Made by a program: the position numbers and the translations under genes
In this document: positions 50,751 to 60,296 of the stretch, piece by piece
How the letters are laid out: every line of letters starts with the position of its first letter
Position numbering within the stretch: the stretch's first letter is position 1
The notes under the pieces: generated by a model
What the model was told of the DNA's origin: nothing
The model's database searches: none
The model's input: only the letters and a program-made list of their open reading frames with translations
Origin: Cohaesibacter sp. ES.047
GTDB lineage: Bacteria > Pseudomonadota > Alphaproteobacteria > Rhizobiales > Cohaesibacteraceae
Direction of reading: 5' to 3'
DNA: 64,000 bases
Assembly (NCBI RefSeq): GCF_900215505.1
Contig: NZ_LT907844.1
Span: 1,832,501-1,896,500 of the forward strand

Positions 50751-51911
50751 TACCAAGGGCGTGAAGTTCTGACTCTTTAGGGATTCCATTTTTAGCACTG
50801 GCGTGATTCAACATGGCAAAGGAGATTTTGCCATGTCTGCCGCTTTGATTCTTAGCGATGCTTTTGACGCCGATAGTTTGCGCCGTCTTGCCAAAGGATG
50901 CCGCAATGCCAAACAGAGCCGCCGCCTACTGGCCATTGCGGCTGTCTATGACGGCATGAACCGTGCTGATGCCGCCAAAGTCGGCGGTATGGACCGCCAG
51001 ACTTTGCGAGATTGGGTTCTTCGCTTCAATGAGCAAGGCACCGATGGTCTTGTCGACATCAAAGCAACCGGCGCTCCCATGCGCTTGAGCCCAGAACAGC
51101 TCGAAGAGTTTGTTGCTATCGTTGAAACCGGTCCTGATCCTGAGAAGGACGGCGTCTCTGTCTGGCGTAGCCAGGATCTGGTGCGTGTGATCCAAGAGCG
51201 GTTTGGGGTCTCCTACAAGGAACGTGGAGTACGGGATCTTTTGCGCCGCATGGGGTATGTGCGCATATCTGGTCGACCTCAACATCCAGAACAAAAGCCT
51301 GAAGTCATTGATGCTTTCAAAAAAACTTCTCCGCAACGTTGGCAGCGCATGTAGGCCATTTGCCAAAGAACAAGCCCATCGAGATTTGGTGGCAAGATGA
51401 GGCTAGGCTTGGTCAGAAGAATGGACTGGCCCGACTATGGGCAAAAAAGGGAACCAGACCACGTCTGCCAGCCGATCAGCGATATAAAAATGCCTATCTG
51501 TTCGGTGCAATATGTCCAGCGCGTGGCGTTGGCGCGGGATTGATGATGCCTTTTGCAAATACACAGGCCATGCAAATGCACCTCGAAGAAGTCTCAAGGA
51601 CAGTGGCGCGCGGCGCTCATGCCGTGGTGCTGATGGATCGTGCCGGATGGCATACGACAAGCAGACTCAACGTGCCCAAGAATATCACCATCCTCCTGTT
51701 GCCTTCCAAATCACCGGAACTGAACCCAGTTGAGAATATTTGGCAGTATCTGCGCGGTACCTTCCTGTCCAATCGGGTCTTCGAAGACTATGCCGCCATT
51801 CTTGATGCTGGTTGCCAAGCATGGAAGAGCCTCTCCGCCAACCCAACCATCATCCATTCAATAGGTATGAGAAAATGGGCTCAAGAAGGTCAGAATTAAA
51901 TGCCGTTGGTA
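50751..51911 (+). mobile_element. IS630-family insertion sequence, copy 1 (1161 bp)
   Basis: The ends are imperfect inverted repeats (TACCAAGGGCGTGAAGTTCT on the left, TACCAACGGCATTTAATTCT reading inward from the right). The flanks repeat TTA (50748-50750 and 51912-51914). The sequence appears base-for-base identical to copy 2 at 53071. The element lies inside a GST pseudogene. Confidence 0.92.
50833..51899 (+). CDS. IS630-family transposase, made by -1 frameshift (copy 1)
   Basis: The first frame (50833-51354) encodes the helix-turn-helix part (MNRADAAKVGGMDRQTLRDW) and linker. The second frame, one base back, encodes the DDE domain: WWQDEARLGQKNG, VVLMDRAGWHT and SPELNPVENIWQYLRG. The two overlap at a run of seven A (51319-51325, codons TTC AAA AAA ACT), a likely slippage site, after which the product reads NFSATLAAHVGHLPKNKPIE. 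The fused protein has about 355 residues, normal for the family. Because copy 2 has the same arrangement, the frameshift is probably programmed rather than decay. I prefer ATG 50833 with AAAGGAG upstream. Confidence 0.88.
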
Positions 51912-52373
51912 TTAGTCAGCTGTGGAAAGTGGGGTGAATTCAGAAGAACTCAGTGCTTTGTCCAGATACTCCAATGTGCGCGCAATTTTCTCTTCCTGGC
52001 GATTGATCGATTTTTGGATTTTGGCTACTCAGCTCGTGATTCCGCTTTTCAACCGCAGCCGCAATTGTGCAATCCATAAGACCTGTAGCCAGTGCCAGTG
52101 TGATTTGACTTTGAAATTTTTTTGGACTCTTGAAGAAGGTAAACCGCCTTACCTTTGCGAGGGTAAAGATATTCAACGATGACCCGGCGATCGAAAAGAA
52201 CCTGTTCATTTTCCAAGATTAGCGTTGGCGCCTTTCCAAGCGAGCAGTTGTTCATCATGTCCACGATTATTCACGATTTGCATCTCATCTTGAGATTCCA
52301 GATTTAGCAAGGAAACAGCAATTCTAGCGGCTCTGGCATACGGAGAAGTCTGACTAATTTTTAGTTTCATCAT

Positions 52374-52846
52374 GGAAGGCTCGCAACTCAGCTAAGCAGT
52401 AAAAAAAGACAGATTGGTTTGGGCAGAGCTATAGGTGGATCTGGACGGTTCGGCAAAATGTCACAGGACCTTTTTACATAAGCGAATATATTGAAAAACA
52501 GAGCAGCATACACAGGCAGTCCGTCAGAAATGCACCGAGAAAGCAGAATTTCGGTAAACCACGATCGTTCGCGCAATAAATTTCAGAAATCTGCGCGCAC
52601 CAATGCATCACCCAAAAAAGACAGAAACCCCTCCTCCTCCTGATGACATAGAAATTATCACAGCGCGATGCACCACCGCAATGCGACATAATTTCATAAT
52701 CCGTAGATTAGGATTGTTCTAAGCAGTTGATTCAAGCTGTTCGTATTTCACATAGATGTTTGCAGCTGTCTTGCATCACGCTCAAGAACTCAACTTCAAA
52801 ATGTAAGTTTAAAGGGGCTAATCCTGAGCGCCTATCTGGAGGACCA
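52374..52846. other. Gene-free region between the GST pseudogene and the cytochrome c peroxidase gene
   Basis: I see no supported gene. Minus-strand frames of 60-70 codons here have no ribosome site or family likeness. The peroxidase promoter should lie in the last 150 bases; a CTGGAGGACCA ribosome site ends the region. Confidence 0.45.
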
Positions 52847-53070
52847 ATGACCCGACTTTCAATTACCCTGCTTGCAGGTACGGCTTTTCTTATTGCACCG
52901 CAAATTGCCGTCGCTAACGAGCTTCTCGAAGAGGCCCGTGATTATTTCAAAGCAATCCCGTCTGTTGTTCCAGCAGTCAAAGACAATGCTGTAACCGGCG
53001 AGAAAATAGAACTTGGTAAAATGCTGTTCTTCGAACCGCGCCTTTCTTCCTCTGCGCTGATTTCCTGTAA

Positions 53071-54231
53071 TACCAAGGGCGTGAAGTTCTGACTCTTTAG
53101 GGATTCCATTTTTAGCACTGGCGTGATTCAACATGGCAAAGGAGATTTTGCCATGTCTGCCGCTTTGATTCTTAGCGATGCTTTTGACGCCGATAGTTTG
53201 CGCCGTCTTGCCAAAGGATGCCGCAATGCCAAACAGAGCCGCCGCCTACTGGCCATTGCGGCTGTCTATGACGGCATGAACCGTGCTGATGCCGCCAAAG
53301 TCGGCGGTATGGACCGCCAGACTTTGCGAGATTGGGTTCTTCGCTTCAATGAGCAAGGCACCGATGGTCTTGTCGACATCAAAGCAACCGGCGCTCCCAT
53401 GCGCTTGAGCCCAGAACAGCTCGAAGAGTTTGTTGCTATCGTTGAAACCGGTCCTGATCCTGAGAAGGACGGCGTCTCTGTCTGGCGTAGCCAGGATCTG
53501 GTGCGTGTGATCCAAGAGCGGTTTGGGGTCTCCTACAAGGAACGTGGAGTACGGGATCTTTTGCGCCGCATGGGGTATGTGCGCATATCTGGTCGACCTC
53601 AACATCCAGAACAAAAGCCTGAAGTCATTGATGCTTTCAAAAAAACTTCTCCGCAACGTTGGCAGCGCATGTAGGCCATTTGCCAAAGAACAAGCCCATC
53701 GAGATTTGGTGGCAAGATGAGGCTAGGCTTGGTCAGAAGAATGGACTGGCCCGACTATGGGCAAAAAAGGGAACCAGACCACGTCTGCCAGCCGATCAGC
53801 GATATAAAAATGCCTATCTGTTCGGTGCAATATGTCCAGCGCGTGGCGTTGGCGCGGGATTGATGATGCCTTTTGCAAATACACAGGCCATGCAAATGCA
53901 CCTCGAAGAAGTCTCAAGGACAGTGGCGCGCGGCGCTCATGCCGTGGTGCTGATGGATCGTGCCGGATGGCATACGACAAGCAGACTCAACGTGCCCAAG
54001 AATATCACCATCCTCCTGTTGCCTTCCAAATCACCGGAACTGAACCCAGTTGAGAATATTTGGCAGTATCTGCGCGGTACCTTCCTGTCCAATCGGGTCT
54101 TCGAAGACTATGCCGCCATTCTTGATGCTGGTTGCCAAGCATGGAAGAGCCTCTCCGCCAACCCAACCATCATCCATTCAATAGGTATGAGAAAATGGGC
54201 TCAAGAAGGTCAGAATTAAATGCCGTTGGTA
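53071..54231 (+). mobile_element. IS630-family insertion sequence, copy 2 (1161 bp)
   Basis: This copy has the same ends and appears to have the same sequence as copy 1 at 50751. TAA is repeated at 53068-53070 and 54232-54234. It enters the haem-1 codons of the cytochrome c peroxidase gene. The lack of visible differences between copies about 2.3 kb apart points to very recent movement, or to gene conversion. Confidence 0.93.
53153..54219 (+). CDS. IS630-family transposase, made by -1 frameshift (copy 2)
   Basis: This duplicate of the copy 1 transposase runs from ATG 53153 through frame 1 to 53674, with the DDE part in the -1 frame to the stop at 54219. The A7 slip site is at 53639-53645. 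All three catalytic motifs (WWQDEARLG, VLMDRAGWH, NPVENIW) are present. Confidence 0.88.
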
Positions 54232-55296
54232 TAACACCTGCCACAATCTGGGCATGGGTGGAGATGACAATCTGGAAACCTCCATCGGCCACGGCTGGCA
54301 GAAGGGTCCACGCAACGCACCAACGGTCCTGAATGCGGTCTTCAACTTAGCTCAGTTTTGGGACGGCAGAGCTGAAGATCTCAAGGCCCAAGCCAAGGGA
54401 CCGGTTCAAGCCGGGGTTGAAATGGCCAGCACGCCAGCACGCGTTGAAGAAACTCTTAAAAGCCTGCCCGAATATGTGACACGCTTTACCGATGCGTTCC
54501 CGGGGGAAGAAAACCCGGTTAGCTTCGACAATATGGCAAAAGCCATCGAAGCCTTCGAAGCAACCCTCATCACTCCCCATTCCCGCTTTGACCAGTTCCT
54601 TGAAGGCAACACCAAAGTGATGAATGATCTGGAACAGGAAGGTCTGCGCCTCTTCATCGATACAGGATGTGCCTCATGCCATGCTGGGGTCAATCTTGGT
54701 GGTGAAGGCTACTATCCGTTTGGTGTGATAGAGAAGCCCGGAGCAGACATTCTACCAGAGAATGACAAGGGCCGTTTTGCCGTTACCAAAACTGCCGATG
54801 AGGAGTATGTCTTCCGCGCCGGTCCACTGCGCAATATCGCGCTTACAGCACCCTACTTCCATTCCGGCATGGTCTGGGATTTGGAACAGGCTGTTGCTAT
54901 CATGAGCACTAGCCAATTGGGTGAGGAACTCAATGATGAACAGATCAAGGCCATCACAGCTTTCCTCAAGACCCTGACAGGCGAGCAGCCCAAGATTACC
55001 TATCCGATCTTGCCGGTTGAAACCAAAACAACCCCGAAACCGGAACCCATGATCGCTCGATAGGCAGCATATCGTCAAGAATGAGAGATCCCCAACAAAG
55101 GGGAGCCAAACCACATTTCCCCTTCCAGGGACCTCTGGAAGGGGCTTTTGGGCATTCAGGCGAAACATACCATTCCTTTAAGATGAGGCTGCTTTGCGGC
55201 TAACTTGCCTGTGAATGACAACTTTGGCCCAAAAAATAGTCGCCCTAGGTCTGCTAATGTTCCTTAGTTTTCAATGTCTCAAATGGGCGAATCCCG

Positions 55297-56857
55297 TTGA
55301 AAAACTCACCTTTTCTAGTCGGGTTTCAGGTATTCCAAGAATAGACGAATGAGATTGCCTCACGCCGTTTGCGGCTTTGGTCCGCCTGGGAAGAGCTTTG
55401 CAAGTTTTCTGAGGTTCTGGGCGGTTGCTGCTAGGAGGAATTCGTCATTGGCTCCATTGGGACCTCGTAACCTGAGCCGCCTGAGGCCCAAGATGCGTTT
55501 GAGATGGGCGAACAGCATCTCGACCTTCTTTCACAGCTTGCATGAGATGGCATAATCTTCGGTTTTGGCTATGTCGCGGGCCATCTGGCGAGCGCCTTCA
55601 TATTTTGAACGCAGAAGCCTGCGCGGAGCTCCCTTTGGACAGCATTGTTGCCTGAGGCCACAGGCTTCGCAGTCTGCTTTTGCTGCTCCATATTTGACAA
55701 AATCAAGGTCACTTTGATCCGCACGAACGGTCTGGAACTTTCTGCGATTTCTGAGCAGTTGCTTGCCTGCCGGACAGATATAGGAATCCGTCTCACGCTC
55801 ATAAACAAAGTCTTCCCGCGAGAATGTTCCATCATCGCGTTTCGATTTGTCCCTTCTCGGCGGCGCTTCGCTTGCCTGCCAGGCAATGGAACACTGGAAT
55901 ATGCGGTTCAATTCCCCAATCATAGACCACCCATGCCAGCATCTCTGCCGCCCCATCGGCAGTATCAGCTATCAATCGCTCCGGCCAAAGACCAAACCTC
56001 TCATGTGTGCGTTCAATCATGGTCCGCGTGGCATAGGTCTCGCCAGTTCGCACTGAGCGGCTGGCCTGAACATCAACGATGATCGCGTGATCCGTATCGA
56101 TAAGATAATTGTTTGAATAGGCAAAGAAAGCTGGTCCATGACGGGCCGCTGTCCATTGACTTGATGGATCAGAGTGTGAAGTGAATTTGGGAACGACATC
56201 TGTCGCCGCGCCGAAAGCCTCATCATCCAGAGCAAAGAGATAGTCCTTGACCGCGCGAGAGGCAATCTCTGGATTGATCTTGTCAGGATCCCAATCTTCC
56301 TTGGCAGTAGAATTCTGTTTGTTGGCATCGGCCTCGATGAGACTGGCATCCCTCGCAAAGTGCTCACCACCAACGACACCCTCTTCAATGCAACGGGCAA
56401 CCACTGCCTCGAATACCACCCGTAGCAGATTGCTTTCACGGAAACGACCATGTCGGTTCTTCGAGAAAGTCGAATGGTCTGGAACGGGATCGGTCAGATC
56501 CAGCCGACAAAACCATCGATAAGCCAAATTGAGATGAACCTCTTCGCAAAGACGCCGCTCGGAGCGGATACCATTGATATAGCCGACCAGCAGCATCCGG
56601 ATCATCTGTTCTGGATCGACCGAGGGGCGGCCTGTGTGGCTATAGAATGGTTGGAGATGGTCACGGACAGATGTCAGATCAACGAAGCGATCAATAGTCC
56701 GCAGAAGATGATCCTGAGGCACGTGCCTCTCAAGTGAAAACTCATAAAATAGCTCGGCTTGCTGATTCTCTCGACGCCCCATCATCGCTTTCAATCCCCC
56801 ATCCCATGGGAAGATTGAATCAGCATTCTTGCCGCATCGCAACATTAGTTTTTCAAC
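55297..56857 (-). mobile_element. IS1182-type insertion sequence remnant
   Basis: GTTGAAAAACT (55297-55307) and its exact complement AGTTTTTCAAC (56847-56857) flank a decayed IS1182-type transposase gene. The outer limits may reach a few bases further; I could not find a target duplication. The repeats and gene order fit the family. Confidence 0.72.
55360..56785 (-). pseudogene. IS1182-family transposase, frameshifted and with an internal stop
   Basis: From ATG 56785 (MMGRRENQQAELFYEFSLER) the frame runs through the typical GRPSVDPEQMIRMLLVGYIN and RWFCRLDLTDPVPDHSTFSK to GIEPHIPVFHC. Here the frame breaks near 55865-55890. It goes on in another frame as DKSKRDDGTFSREDFVYERE and YICPAGKQLLRNRRKFQ to SCKL, where TGA interrupts it. 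The same frame then runs on as KKVEMLFAHLKRILGLRRLR, LRGPNGANDEFLLAATAQNL to a stop at 55360. Two lesions make it inactive. Confidence 0.87.
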
Positions 56858-56910
56858 AAAATTGGGCGGGAAACTGCCTTACGTTTTCGGAAAGGCTTCG
56901 AGACGGCAAT

Positions 56911-56941
56911 AAAAAAGCCCGGCCGGATGGTCGGGCTTTTG
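56911..56941 (-). terminator. Terminator downstream of prs
   Basis: AAAAGCCCG (56913-56921) pairs with CGGGCTTTT (56932-56940). Read on the minus strand the stem is followed by TTTTTTATTG. It lies about 110 bp after the prs stop, so prs is now a separate unit from rplY. Confidence 0.85.
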
Positions 56942-57052
56942 TGTTTCCAATGGTGTTCTTCGAGCTCTCGGCGCTTTGCGTTGCAAAGACGCCTGCCGCT
57001 GATGGTGCGGAGATTGCCGCGCTACCGTCGGCATTTGGCCAAGCCAAATGCC

Positions 57053-57985
57053 TTAGTCAAACAAAGACGAAACCGACTGTTCGTTGGCGGTGCGTGAGAT
57101 CGCTTCGCCGAGCAGGTTGGCGACGCTCAAAACGCGGATGTTGTGGGCGTTGAGGATGGCCTCGGTGGGCTGGATGGAATCGGTGATGACCAGTTCGCGC
57201 AGCTTGGAGGCGGTGATGCGGGCCACCGCGCCGCCAGACAGGACGCCATGGGTGATGTAGGCGGTAACCGACGAGGCACCCTTGTTCATCAGCGCTTCGG
57301 CGGCGTTGCAAAGGGTTCCGCCAGAATCGATGATATCGTCAACGAGGATGCAGTTTCGGCCCGACACGTCACCAATGATGTTCATGACTTCGGATTCGCC
57401 AGCGCGTTCGCGGCGTTTGTCGACAATGGCGAGCGGTGCGCCAATGCGCTTGGCAAGGGCACGGGCACGAACCACGCCGCCGACGTCAGGCGAGACCACC
57501 ATCACGTCTTCCACTTCGTTGCGCTCCAGAATGTCCCGCGAGAGGACCGGTGCTGCATAGAGGTTGTCGGTGGGAATATCAAAAAACCCTTGAATCTGCG
57601 CGGCATGCAGATCAAGGGTCAAAACACGGTCAGCGCCGGCATGGGAGATGAGATTGGCTACCAGTTTGGCGGAGATCGGGGTGCGGGGGCCGGGCTTGCG
57701 GTCCTGACGGGCGTAGCCGAAATAGGGGATGACGGCGGTGATGCGGCGCGCAGATGCACGGCGAAGGGCGTCGATCAGGATCAACAGCTCCATCAGATGG
57801 TCATTTGCCGGATAGGACGTTGACTGCACCACAAAGACATCTTGACCGCGGACATTTTCGTGGACTTCGATGAAAATTTCCTGATCAGCAAAGCGTCTTA
57901 CGGAAACATCACTGAGCTCGATACCGAGATATTCCGCAATGCGTTTGGTGAGGGTGGGATTGGAATTGGCGGCGAGAAGTTTCAT
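57053..57985 (-). CDS. prs: Ribose-phosphate pyrophosphokinase
   Basis: This 310-residue PRPP synthase of class I has the N-terminal [20 protein letters not shown] and [20 protein letters not shown], the ATP-site [20 protein letters not shown], and the PRPP-binding loop [20 protein letters not shown]. It makes PRPP from ribose-5-phosphate and ATP, the substrate of Apt at 44466. I choose ATG 57985 because MKLLAANSN aligns with family starts. The frame is open for 34 codons further upstream without a good site. Confidence 0.95.
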   Translation of the reverse strand: MKLLAANSNPTLTKRIAEYLGIELSDVSVRRFADQEIFIEVHENVRGQDVFVVQSTSYPANDHLMELLILIDALRRASARRITAVIPYFGYARQDRKPGPRTPISAKLVANLISHAGADRVLTLDLHAAQIQGFFDIPTDNLYAAPVLSRDILERNEVEDVMVVSPDVGGVVRARALAKRIGAPLAIVDKRRERAGESEVMNIIGDVSGRNCILVDDIIDSGGTLCNAAEALMNKGASSVTAYITHGVLSGGAVARITASKLRELVITDSIQPTEAILNAHNIRVLSVANLLGEAISRTANEQSVSSLFD

Positions 57986-58229
57986 GAACCTTGTGCCCTG
58001 TCGCTTCGCATAGTTGGGGGAGCCATTGGTGGGGTCTGCTCCGATGCGACCCTGTGACAGCGCCTTGTAACCACGGATTCCGGGCAATGTAAAGTTTCAG
58101 TGACGGGGTTGCGTCAATATTTTGCCAATATTCAGCGCGTTCGGCTTTTCATGCACTATGGCGCATTGGTCGAGGCACTTTAGCGCCTCGACGGGTCATG
58201 GCTGGACCGGAGCTGTCAGGCTCGGGTTT

Positions 58230-58871
58230 CTAGATGCTAGCATGCCAGCTTTTCAGCTTGGCTGCGGTATCAACGGCGACCTCATCCAGCACGGGCCCCT
58301 TGACGCTCGCCCACGGGTCCGAGCCAACCATCGGGGTCTTCTTGGAGCCGGTGATGCGATTGATGCGCTTGCCTTGGGCGTTGAAGATGTCCCACACATA
58401 GGAGACGATGCAGTCATCGCCGGATTCACTGGCCGAGAAATAGCCCTTGATGCGATGGGTCACTTTGGAATCCGAGCGGGCAACAACGGGTAGGGACTGC
58501 TGGGCGACCCTGAGGCCAAGGGCCGCTGAGAGTTCACGCGCGACTGTTTTGGGCGCGCCAACCATCGGTTCGAAAGTCAGTACGGCTTCCGATGCAGGGG
58601 CCTTGTATGTCTGCGGCGCAAGCTGGGTCTGTGTTGCGGGGACGGAAGAGGCTGGCGGGAGCGTGTCTGTTCCCTCGGAGTCAGCGAGGGCCGTGGCCGG
58701 GGTGTCCGGAGCCTCGTCCGCAGGGGGCAGATTTTCCACGATGGAGGCTGGCCCCGTCCCGATCTTGCCCGGTGGTGTGGGGGAACCGGTGCCTATGCAG
58801 CCAGTCAGCGCAAGAATGAGAAGAGCGCTGGTTCCTGCCTTGCCGATTGGTCGCTTCCATAGTCTTAGCAT
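58230..58871 (-). CDS. Lipoprotein of unknown function
   Basis: This 213-residue protein has a lipoprotein signal (GTSALLILALTGC, lipobox LTGC near residue 24). A long Pro/Ala/Thr-rich spacer (about 30-95) follows, then a folded C-terminal domain (GLRVAQQSLPVVARSDSKVT, HRIKGYFSASESGDDCIVSY, VWDIFNAQGKRINRITG). The domain resembles periplasmic proteins in which VWDxxDxxGxRxxR follows a beta strand. ATG 58871 puts the signal at the N-terminus; the longer frame (58931) does not. Function unknown. Confidence 0.75.
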   Translation of the reverse strand: MLRLWKRPIGKAGTSALLILALTGCIGTGSPTPPGKIGTGPASIVENLPPADEAPDTPATALADSEGTDTLPPASSVPATQTQLAPQTYKAPASEAVLTFEPMVGAPKTVARELSAALGLRVAQQSLPVVARSDSKVTHRIKGYFSASESGDDCIVSYVWDIFNAQGKRINRITGSKKTPMVGSDPWASVKGPVLDEVAVDTAAKLKSWHASI

Positions 58872-59070
58872 GTTCGATTGTTGCTCCGCATCTGTGATTC
58901 GCAGTGTGTCCCCGCCGGATAAACCTATCACGGCGGCTGACCATGATGCAGTCCCTGGCCTCGATTTGGGACTGCGATCCTGTCATTTGTTATATTTTAC
59001 TAATTACTCGCCGGGGGCTTACGGGTTTTCACCTTTGATTGGTTCTGGTGCGATGTCTGCCCGCATGACC

Positions 59071-60228
59071 CTAGCGAGTGGCAAGGTCGAGCGGCAGCTC
59101 CGACAGAGGTTCGGGGGCGCCGTCCGTCGTCAGATAAGTCTGGCCGAGGCTCATGGCGACGTTTTCATTGCTGTCCATCAGATTGACCTGCGCGAACAGG
59201 GTCATGTTCGGACTGACGAGATTCTCATTGCCGCGATAGATCAGTGGCCAATCCATCCAGCTTGGAGCGAAGGACGCGCCGACGCTGTAGCCGCAGGCGT
59301 TGAGCCGAAGTTTGTTGGCACCCATGTCATCGACAACATGTGCGTGGGTGTCGAAGATCTCCCCGATCATGTGTCCAGGGGTCATGGCGCTTTCCATGGC
59401 CTGCAGGGCTCGCATGGCTATCTTGTAAAGCTCGCGATGGCGCGGCTGGGGGCGTCCGATGATGATGGTACGGGAGGCTGGCGCATGGAAATGGCGATAG
59501 ACCCCGGACCATTCGAGGGTGAGCTGATCCTGCGCGTCGAGCAGTCGTCGCCCGGTGTTGTAGCGGCAGAGCAGGGCTTCCTCGCCCGAACTGACCACAA
59601 AGTCATTTGCGGGATAATCGCCCCCGTTCTCAAGGATCACGCCCTGCAGGGTTGCGAGGATCTTGCTCTCGTCCGCACCGGCCGCAATGAGCGGCAAGGT
59701 TTCCTTGTAGGCCAAGTCGGTGAGTTCGCCAGCTTTGCGGACAAAGGCGATTTCGGCGCCCGACTTGATGGCACGCAAGGGCGGGATAATGCGGGATGCG
59801 TCCTCGGTATCGGCAAAGGAGCGCAGGGATTCATCCAGCGTTCTGCCATCCTTGGCCGTCAGCCCGTGGGCGTCATACTCGATGCCGATCTTGCTGCCCA
59901 ACATGTCCAGATCATCCAGCAGACCGCGCAGCTGCATGGCCGGGGAGGCCTTCTTCTTGATCCGGTCGGACCAGATATGGACGTTGTCGATGTTGGATGT
60001 CAGCTTGGCCTGAAGCACGTCTGCCGAACGGGTCAGCAAGTCTGTCTGGCCTCCCTTTCTCAGAACCAGACACTGGAAGAGATTGAAGCCGGTGGTGTCA
60101 TAGCCGGTCAACCAGTACATGGTCTCCTGAGAGAAGAGCAGCAGTGCATCCAGTTTACGGTCGGCCATCTTTGCCAGGACAGAGGCCTTCCGGCCCTCAT
60201 ATTCATCCGGCGAAAAGTGTAGCGCCAT
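59071..60228 (-). CDS. M24-family (creatinase/aminopeptidase P fold) hydrolase
   Basis: This 385-residue protein has the creatinase N-terminal domain (RKLDALLLFSQETMYWLTGY) and the pita-bread domain from about 155 (RAIKSGAEIAFVRKAGELTD). The usual metal ligands of M24 peptidases are not in place: the DxxG strand reads LEWSGVYRHFH and the later D-x-T-R site reads APASR. The GHGIG site is CGYSVGASF. This suggests a metal-free creatinase-type amidinohydrolase or a non-catalytic relative rather than a true aminopeptidase P. It lies at the end of the lgt-midA-pgeF series on the same strand. Confidence 0.8.
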   Translation of the reverse strand: MALHFSPDEYEGRKASVLAKMADRKLDALLLFSQETMYWLTGYDTTGFNLFQCLVLRKGGQTDLLTRSADVLQAKLTSNIDNVHIWSDRIKKKASPAMQLRGLLDDLDMLGSKIGIEYDAHGLTAKDGRTLDESLRSFADTEDASRIIPPLRAIKSGAEIAFVRKAGELTDLAYKETLPLIAAGADESKILATLQGVILENGGDYPANDFVVSSGEEALLCRYNTGRRLLDAQDQLTLEWSGVYRHFHAPASRTIIIGRPQPRHRELYKIAMRALQAMESAMTPGHMIGEIFDTHAHVVDDMGANKLRLNACGYSVGASFAPSWMDWPLIYRGNENLVSPNMTLFAQVNLMDSNENVAMSLGQTYLTTDGAPEPLSELPLDLATR

Positions 60229-60296
60229 TCATGTGCTCCTTGCTTGTCGAACCTTTAGAACTGACGATGTCTCTTCGGGTCGTGACGTCGAGTGTA

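Larger units (their letters stand above)
50625..52373 (-). pseudogene. Glutathione S-transferase pseudogene, frameshifted and split by an IS630 copy
   Basis: Fragments in several minus-strand frames line up as one GST. They are MKLKISQTSPYARAARIAVS from 52370, then CSLGKAPTLILENEQVLFDR with RVIVEYL, ALATGLMDCTIAAAVEKRNH, and SEFTPLSTAD down to the IS630 end. The remainder continues beyond the IS as IFLASALVYLDFIVNENW, GSYPILAEW and EFSECISSYEL. Both the N-terminal thioredoxin-like and the C-terminal helical domains can be traced. At least three frame changes plus the insertion show that it is dead. The TTA duplication flanking the IS confirms the join. Confidence 0.78.
52847..55063 (+). pseudogene. 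Di-haem cytochrome c peroxidase gene, split by IS630 copy 2
   Basis: The gene begins at 52847 (CTGGAGGACCA upstream) with a signal peptide, TRLSITLLAGTAFLIAPQIA. It goes to MLFFEPRLSSSALISC, where the IS enters in the first haem motif. After the IS (from 54232) it reads TCHNLGMGGDDNLETSIGHG, then NAPTVLNAVFNLAQFWDGRA and a second, intact haem site GCASCHAGVNLGGEGYYPF. It ends with APYFHSGMVWDLEQAVAIM. With one TAA copy removed the join gives SCNTCHN, a perfect CxxCH, so only the insertion breaks it. The family reduces H2O2 in the periplasm with cytochrome c as donor. Confidence 0.93.

Noticed and set aside
50803-51354. Two separate transposase genes (orfA/orfB) in each IS630 copy
   Set aside because: Neither half is complete alone; frame offset and A7 run fit one protein made by -1 shifting.
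55349-55555. Plus-strand 68-codon frame
   Set aside because: It lies opposite the C-terminal end of the IS1182-type transposase remnant.
58447-60222. Plus-strand frame of 591 codons opposite the lipoprotein and M24 genes
   Set aside because: It is an antisense open frame in GC-rich DNA; both minus-strand genes have clear motifs and this frame has none.
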